Assembly (NCBI RefSeq): GCF_000518805.1
Contig: NZ_JAEH01000023.1
Location: 1 to 64,000, forward strand
Length of the DNA: 64,000 bases
From: Shewanella waksmanii ATCC BAA-643
GTDB lineage: Bacteria; Pseudomonadota; Gammaproteobacteria; Enterobacterales; Shewanellaceae
Reading direction: 5' to 3'
Shown here piece after piece: positions 60,347 to 64,000 of the stretch. Numbering within the stretch: position 1 is the first letter of the stretch; each line of letters begins with the position of its first letter. The notes beneath the pieces were generated by a model. It ran no database searches and was not told the origin of the DNA. It worked only from the letters and a program-made list of their open reading frames with translations. Both the position numbers and the translations under genes were made by a program.

Positions 60347-62641
60347 CTAAAACCGCTTACCTAAAGATAAGTACAAGGTGCTTTTCGATAACTCATTGTG
60401 ACCAACAGCCAATATTGCAGGACCAAACGAGGTTTCTGTGCCGATAAAAACACTGCCTGCCCTGATTAAATCTTGCCAGTCCCGCAGATCTTGTGTTTGC
60501 CAAATATTGCCAACTTCATAGGATGCCCCCACAAATATCGGTGTGGCAATACCAAAACCTTGCCAGTTAAAGCGATAGTGATACATGAGTGACGCGAGTA
60601 CCATCTCATTGCCAAATAGGGCGTCTTGTTCACTGCCTGATAAGTGAAATAGCCCACCTAGTGTATAGGCATGGGCGGGATCGAGGTGATCGCTATCATT
60701 GCTGCCGACACTTAAGTGACTCACCAACGCATGCTGCTGCCAGCTTTTCGCATATTTCAGCTCTAGGGTTGCGGCGTGGTGGCGATCATTGTCAGATAAA
60801 TGCCCTTGTTCACGCTGGTCGCGGTAGTGACTCAAAGTGGCATTCACCCTCAGTCCTTTTGAGGGGAAAAGATAGCTGTCGAGCGAGTCATAACGCAGGC
60901 TCACATAGCCGCCAACATTGTGATAGTCATGATCATATTCGGGCAGGTTTGCGACATCTAATTGGCCGTTTTCATAGCGGATGCCAATAGCCAATTGGCC
61001 GTTATCGATTGGGCTATAACCTAGCTCTGTTGATAACGCGTGATAGCGATTATCGGCAAACAATAGTGTGTTGTCAGCACGGTAATGTTGTTGCTGTTTT
61101 GCCAATTCATAACGGCTTTCGCTGTACCATTGCCGTGTTTCATTTAATGGCAGGTAGTAGTTGAGTGCAAATTGCTGTCGATTACCTGATTGCAGCTCAG
61201 TGCGCAGTTCTCCCTGGTCTGAACCCACTTGGCGCATGGTGTAGGCTAAGTCAAAATACAGTTTTGATGAATGCTCGCTATCGCCCTCCCATGCAATGCC
61301 CAAGTCAAAGAAGTTGTTCTGCCATTTTTTCGGTGTGGCGTAGAATTGTAGCTGCTTCTCTTCTTGGCCTGAATCGGCATCAATTACGGTTTCAAACTCA
61401 ACATTAACCCGCTCAAATTCATTAATGGCGTAGATATCATCGATGATCAACAACATGTCTTCAACCGACAACGCTTGCTGGTTTATGGTCGGAATTTTGC
61501 TTTCAATCAATGGCGTTAAATGACCATGTTCACTATGCACGATGACCTTGCTGATTGGTTGCTGTGCAAAAGCCATTTTGGCTGCATAGAAATCTTGTTT
61601 ATCATTGCTGTATTGTTGATAGCCGTAGGTATCAAGTGCTAATTTTTCAAGCGATTTTCCTTGCTGTTCAGCGGCTTCAAAGCCCAAGGTAAATCCAAGT
61701 GGAATTGCACTAAAGTCAGTGGTCTCCATGTTATCAATGTTCGGGCGAATCAAGATATCTTCAGCGGTTAAACGATCAATCTCATCAAGGGTATTGGTGC
61801 GAGTGAGCAAGGTTGAAAGCTGACTGACAATCGCCAATCCAGTTTGCAGTTGTGATTCGTCACTCAACTCAGAGCCGATATCAACAGCAATGACAATATC
61901 AGCGCCCATTTGGCGCACGATGTCGATGGGCAGGTTACTGCTGATACCACCATCAACTAAGTTTTTCCCGTCGATCTCGATGGGCTGCAGTATGCCTGGT
62001 ACCGACGCCGATGCTTGCATTGCATCTATGATATTGCCGCTATCGAGCACATAAGCTTGGCCGGTGGCGATATCGGTGGCCAAAGCACGATAAGGAATCG
62101 CCAGCTGATCAAAAGAGGCGTAATTAGGGGCAATGCCAACAGATTCGATATACAGTTTACTCATCGCCTAGCCGCTAAGTAACCCTTTTGGCAAGGTCAC
62201 CTCACCTTGATGGATGCCGACTCTAATCGGGATATTAAACCTGTCAACATGTTGCTTATCGCGATAACTTAATGCGCCACGTGGTACGGTGTCACGGTAG
62301 CCACTGTGCCAATCAAGTTGGCGCATAATCTGCTCTATATCGCTTGCTTGATAGCCCATAGCGTAAAGCCCACCTACATAAGCGCCAATACTGGTACCGG
62401 CGATGTAATCAACAGGAATCTGCTGCTGCTCTAGGTATTTAAGTACCCCCACATGTGCGGCCCCTTTCGCGCCACCACCACTGAGTGCCAGTCCAATCTT
62501 AGGACGATGCTCAGTGATGCTAAGTTGATTCACTTTGGCTTGCGGCAATTGCGCTGTTGCCATCGCAGGACCAAATAGCACTAAGTAGCCTAGTGCTATC
62601 AGCCCGTAGCGAGCTAAGTGGCAAATTGCTGAGCTGTTCAA
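60347..62641 (-). pseudogene. Patatin-like phospholipase with outer-membrane barrel, interrupted by an amber codon
   Basis: A paralogue of the gene at 23732-25966, 764 codons. A TTG start overlaps the TGA of the upstream gene; a signal peptide (LIALGYLVLFGPAMATA) follows. The patatin domain has GGGAKG and GTSIG. At codon 158 a TAG (62168-62170) replaces what should be CAG: the paralogue reads GLLRGQTMS where this reads GLLSG-stop-AMS. The same frame then runs on with DGGISSN, a POTRA-like part and a barrel ending LGKRF. Catalytic Ser and Asp fall on different fragments. An ATG two codons after the stop could restart but without a signal peptide. Confidence 0.88.
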
Positions 62642-63600
62642 AACGTGTAGCTCGCATTGATGGCAAAAGCGATATCTGTGCTGTTATCCATATTGCGGAT
62701 ATTCTCGATGGAAACAACTTCGAACTGCCAGCGTTGGTTTTGGTAGTGATAACCAATCACCACCTCATTGGCGTTTTCAGCCAGATCCGTATCGCCATCA
62801 GATGCGCCTGAGAAAAACTTATATTCAATCGCTAGGCTATGGTGTTGCGATAGTGCGTAGTTATAGCCCACTGCAAAGGCATAGGCGGTGTGGCTGTAAT
62901 TGAGGCCGGCGAACACTTCCGAGTCATCTCGGTAGCTGACGCCTAGCATAGTATTAATGCTATGTTGTTGATATTGATAGCTGTAATTTACTTGGACGGC
63001 TTGTTCAAAATTACTTTTGTTAAACTCCCCTGATGGCACGTAGTTGTAATAGATTGCTGCCTGTAAGCTGAGGGCGTGATGGGGTGTTTGCCACAACTGA
63101 TACTGGCCGCTTAAGGTGAAGGCGTTATTGATTGTTTGGCCGTCAAAATCGACGATTTCCACACCATACTCTTTGGCTAGAATCCGGTTTTGATGTTTAG
63201 CAACTTGATCGCGACCATTTTGGTCGAACCCAAAAGCATCATGAAACCATATGGTGATGGTATCAAGGTGGTTATTGCCACTGTATTGATATTGCCAATT
63301 TGCCTGCCAACTGAAGCGTTCTGTTTGCTGCTGGGTGTAATTAAAACTCAATGTGTTGTAGTAATAATCTGCGGTATAGTCAGCGGTTTCTGCCCATACG
63401 CTGCCAGCGGTAAACCCAAAGTTAACGGTTGAGCTCCCCACTTGTTGACCAAAGGCAGACTGTAAATTGGGGGTAAGTGAACTCGCTTGCATAGGTGCCT
63501 GTGCCCCGACTTGCATCGCAGCGGCGCCAGCATTGGCTTTACTTAAGCTTGTGAGCATCAGTATCACGAGAGTGGTACAGATAAAAGTCTTTAATTTCAT
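62638..63600 (-). CDS. DUF3187-family outer-membrane protein
   Basis: A 320-residue protein with a signal peptide (TFICTTLVILMLTSLSKANA) and a body of alternating beta strands ending in an aromatic residue (INASYTF), as in outer-membrane barrels. IWFHDAFGFDQNGRDQVAKH, LQAAIYYNYVPSG and NMDNSTDIAFAI are DUF3187 hallmarks. The function is unknown. It lies 43 bp after the TolC-type gene and overlaps the start of the patatin gene, so the three look like one operon. The ribosome-binding site is weak. Confidence 0.82.
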   Translation of the reverse strand: MKLKTFICTTLVILMLTSLSKANAGAAAMQVGAQAPMQASSLTPNLQSAFGQQVGSSTVNFGFTAGSVWAETADYTADYYYNTLSFNYTQQQTERFSWQANWQYQYSGNNHLDTITIWFHDAFGFDQNGRDQVAKHQNRILAKEYGVEIVDFDGQTINNAFTLSGQYQLWQTPHHALSLQAAIYYNYVPSGEFNKSNFEQAVQVNYSYQYQQHSINTMLGVSYRDDSEVFAGLNYSHTAYAFAVGYNYALSQHHSLAIEYKFFSGASDGDTDLAENANEVVIGYHYQNQRWQFEVVSIENIRNMDNSTDIAFAINASYTF

Positions 63601-63643
63601 AGTGATAATAGTTTTGCAGGGGGCGCTCCCCTGTCGCTTATTA

Positions 63644-64000
63644 CTAATGGCTGGAGCAGTTAACACAGCTGGTTAACTGTGTGGGCGCTGCTTGCCAGTC
63701 ACCGCCAAGTGCCTTATTGACTAAGACCAAATTGGCGGCAATATTGAGCTTGGCAATGATTGCTGCGTCATCAAGTTGATGCTGTTGCCGCTGCGCATCG
63801 AGCACTTGCAAGTAATCGATCAACCCGGCTTGATAAAGGTGTTTGGCTTTATCGATCGCGATATGAGATTGATTGGATGCTTGCTGTAGCTGTTGATGGA
63901 AGGTCAAGGCATTGCCGTAACTCATCAAGCTGGTTTCTACTTCATTAAAGGCGCTGCTGACTGCTTGCTGATAGCGCAAACCTGCTTGTTTAAAGCGGGC
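63644..64000 (-). CDS. Outer-membrane efflux protein, TolC/NodT family (3' part)
   Basis: The C-terminal 118 residues of an RND-type outer-membrane factor; the frame is open to the right edge and the start lies outside the window. The segment RYQQAVSSAFNEVETSLM, the AKHLYQAGLIDYLQVLDAQRQ repeat and NKALGGDW near the end are typical of the family. The usual RND pump and membrane-fusion genes would be expected further right. The C-terminal tail has two cysteines (CVNC), an unusual ending. Confidence 0.88.
   Translation of the reverse strand, partial: ARFKQAGLRYQQAVSSAFNEVETSLMSYGNALTFHQQLQQASNQSHIAIDKAKHLYQAGLIDYLQVLDAQRQQHQLDDAAIIAKLNIAANLVLVNKALGGDWQAAPTQLTSCVNCSSH

Overview
The window is a stretch of a gammaproteobacterial chromosome that looks like Shewanella or a very close relative. 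The basis is gene order: a 5S rRNA end, then mutT-yacG-zapD-coaE-pilD-pilC-pilB-pilA, nadC, ampD-ampE, pdhR-aceE-aceF-lpdA, acnB, rsd, hemE, a GGDEF/EAL gene in the place of pdeB, purD-purH, and zntR with an SO_0444-type Cu/Zn exporter. This is recalled from known Shewanella chromosomes and was not searched. Almost everything is vertically inherited core genome. I see no prophage, CRISPR array, integron or transposase.

Layout. 1-1.27 kb: the end of an rRNA operon (5S) followed by about 1 kb of degenerate repeats carrying 5S 3'-end fragments and three terminators. 1.27-7.9 kb: a minus-strand type IV pilus block (pilA, pilB, pilC, pilD) running into coaE, zapD, yacG and mutT. 7.9-8.8 kb: a noncoding gap with four inverted repeats. 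8.8-12.7 kb: nadC, divergent from ampD, ampE and pdhR. 12.8-19 kb: the pyruvate dehydrogenase genes aceE, aceF and lpdA behind a perfect PdhR operator. 19.2-28.1 kb: a large sensor GGDEF/EAL gene broken by an in-frame stop, a patatin/beta-barrel outer-membrane protein, and an M13 metallopeptidase lipoprotein. 28.2-34.5 kb: hxpB, acnB, rsd, a MITE, a possible small RNA and hemE. 34.5-38.2 kb: a minus-strand operon of two spondin-domain exported proteins and an OmpR-type two-component system. 38.6-46.1 kb: a second GGDEF/EAL protein, two short-chain dehydrogenases, purD and purH. 46.3-50.5 kb: the zntR-exporter operon with a MerR-type promoter, then a nine-haem outer-membrane cytochrome. 50.7-64 kb: a YebC-family regulator, elaA, a radical SAM protein, a small MscS channel, a small exported protein, ydcH, udp with a second MITE at its stop codon, nfeD with two SPFH genes (the second frameshifted), a GyrI-like/Nudix pair, a second patatin/barrel gene broken by an amber codon, a DUF3187 protein, and the 3' part of a TolC-type efflux gene.

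How the genes work together. The central-metabolism block (pdhR-ace-lpd and acnB) feeds acetyl-CoA into the TCA cycle, and PdhR visibly has an operator in its own promoter. The pil genes assemble and process type IV pili. ZntR probably controls itself and the metal exporter from one promoter with a 20-bp spacer. The cytochrome points to extracellular electron transfer, typical of the genus.

The least ordinary parts are: three broken genes (two single-codon nonsense changes and one C-run frameshift); two inverted copies of one MITE family; a candidate small RNA between rsd and hemE; the spondin/two-component operon; and the nine-haem count in an OmcA/MtrC-like protein. None is proven to be a new system from sequence alone.
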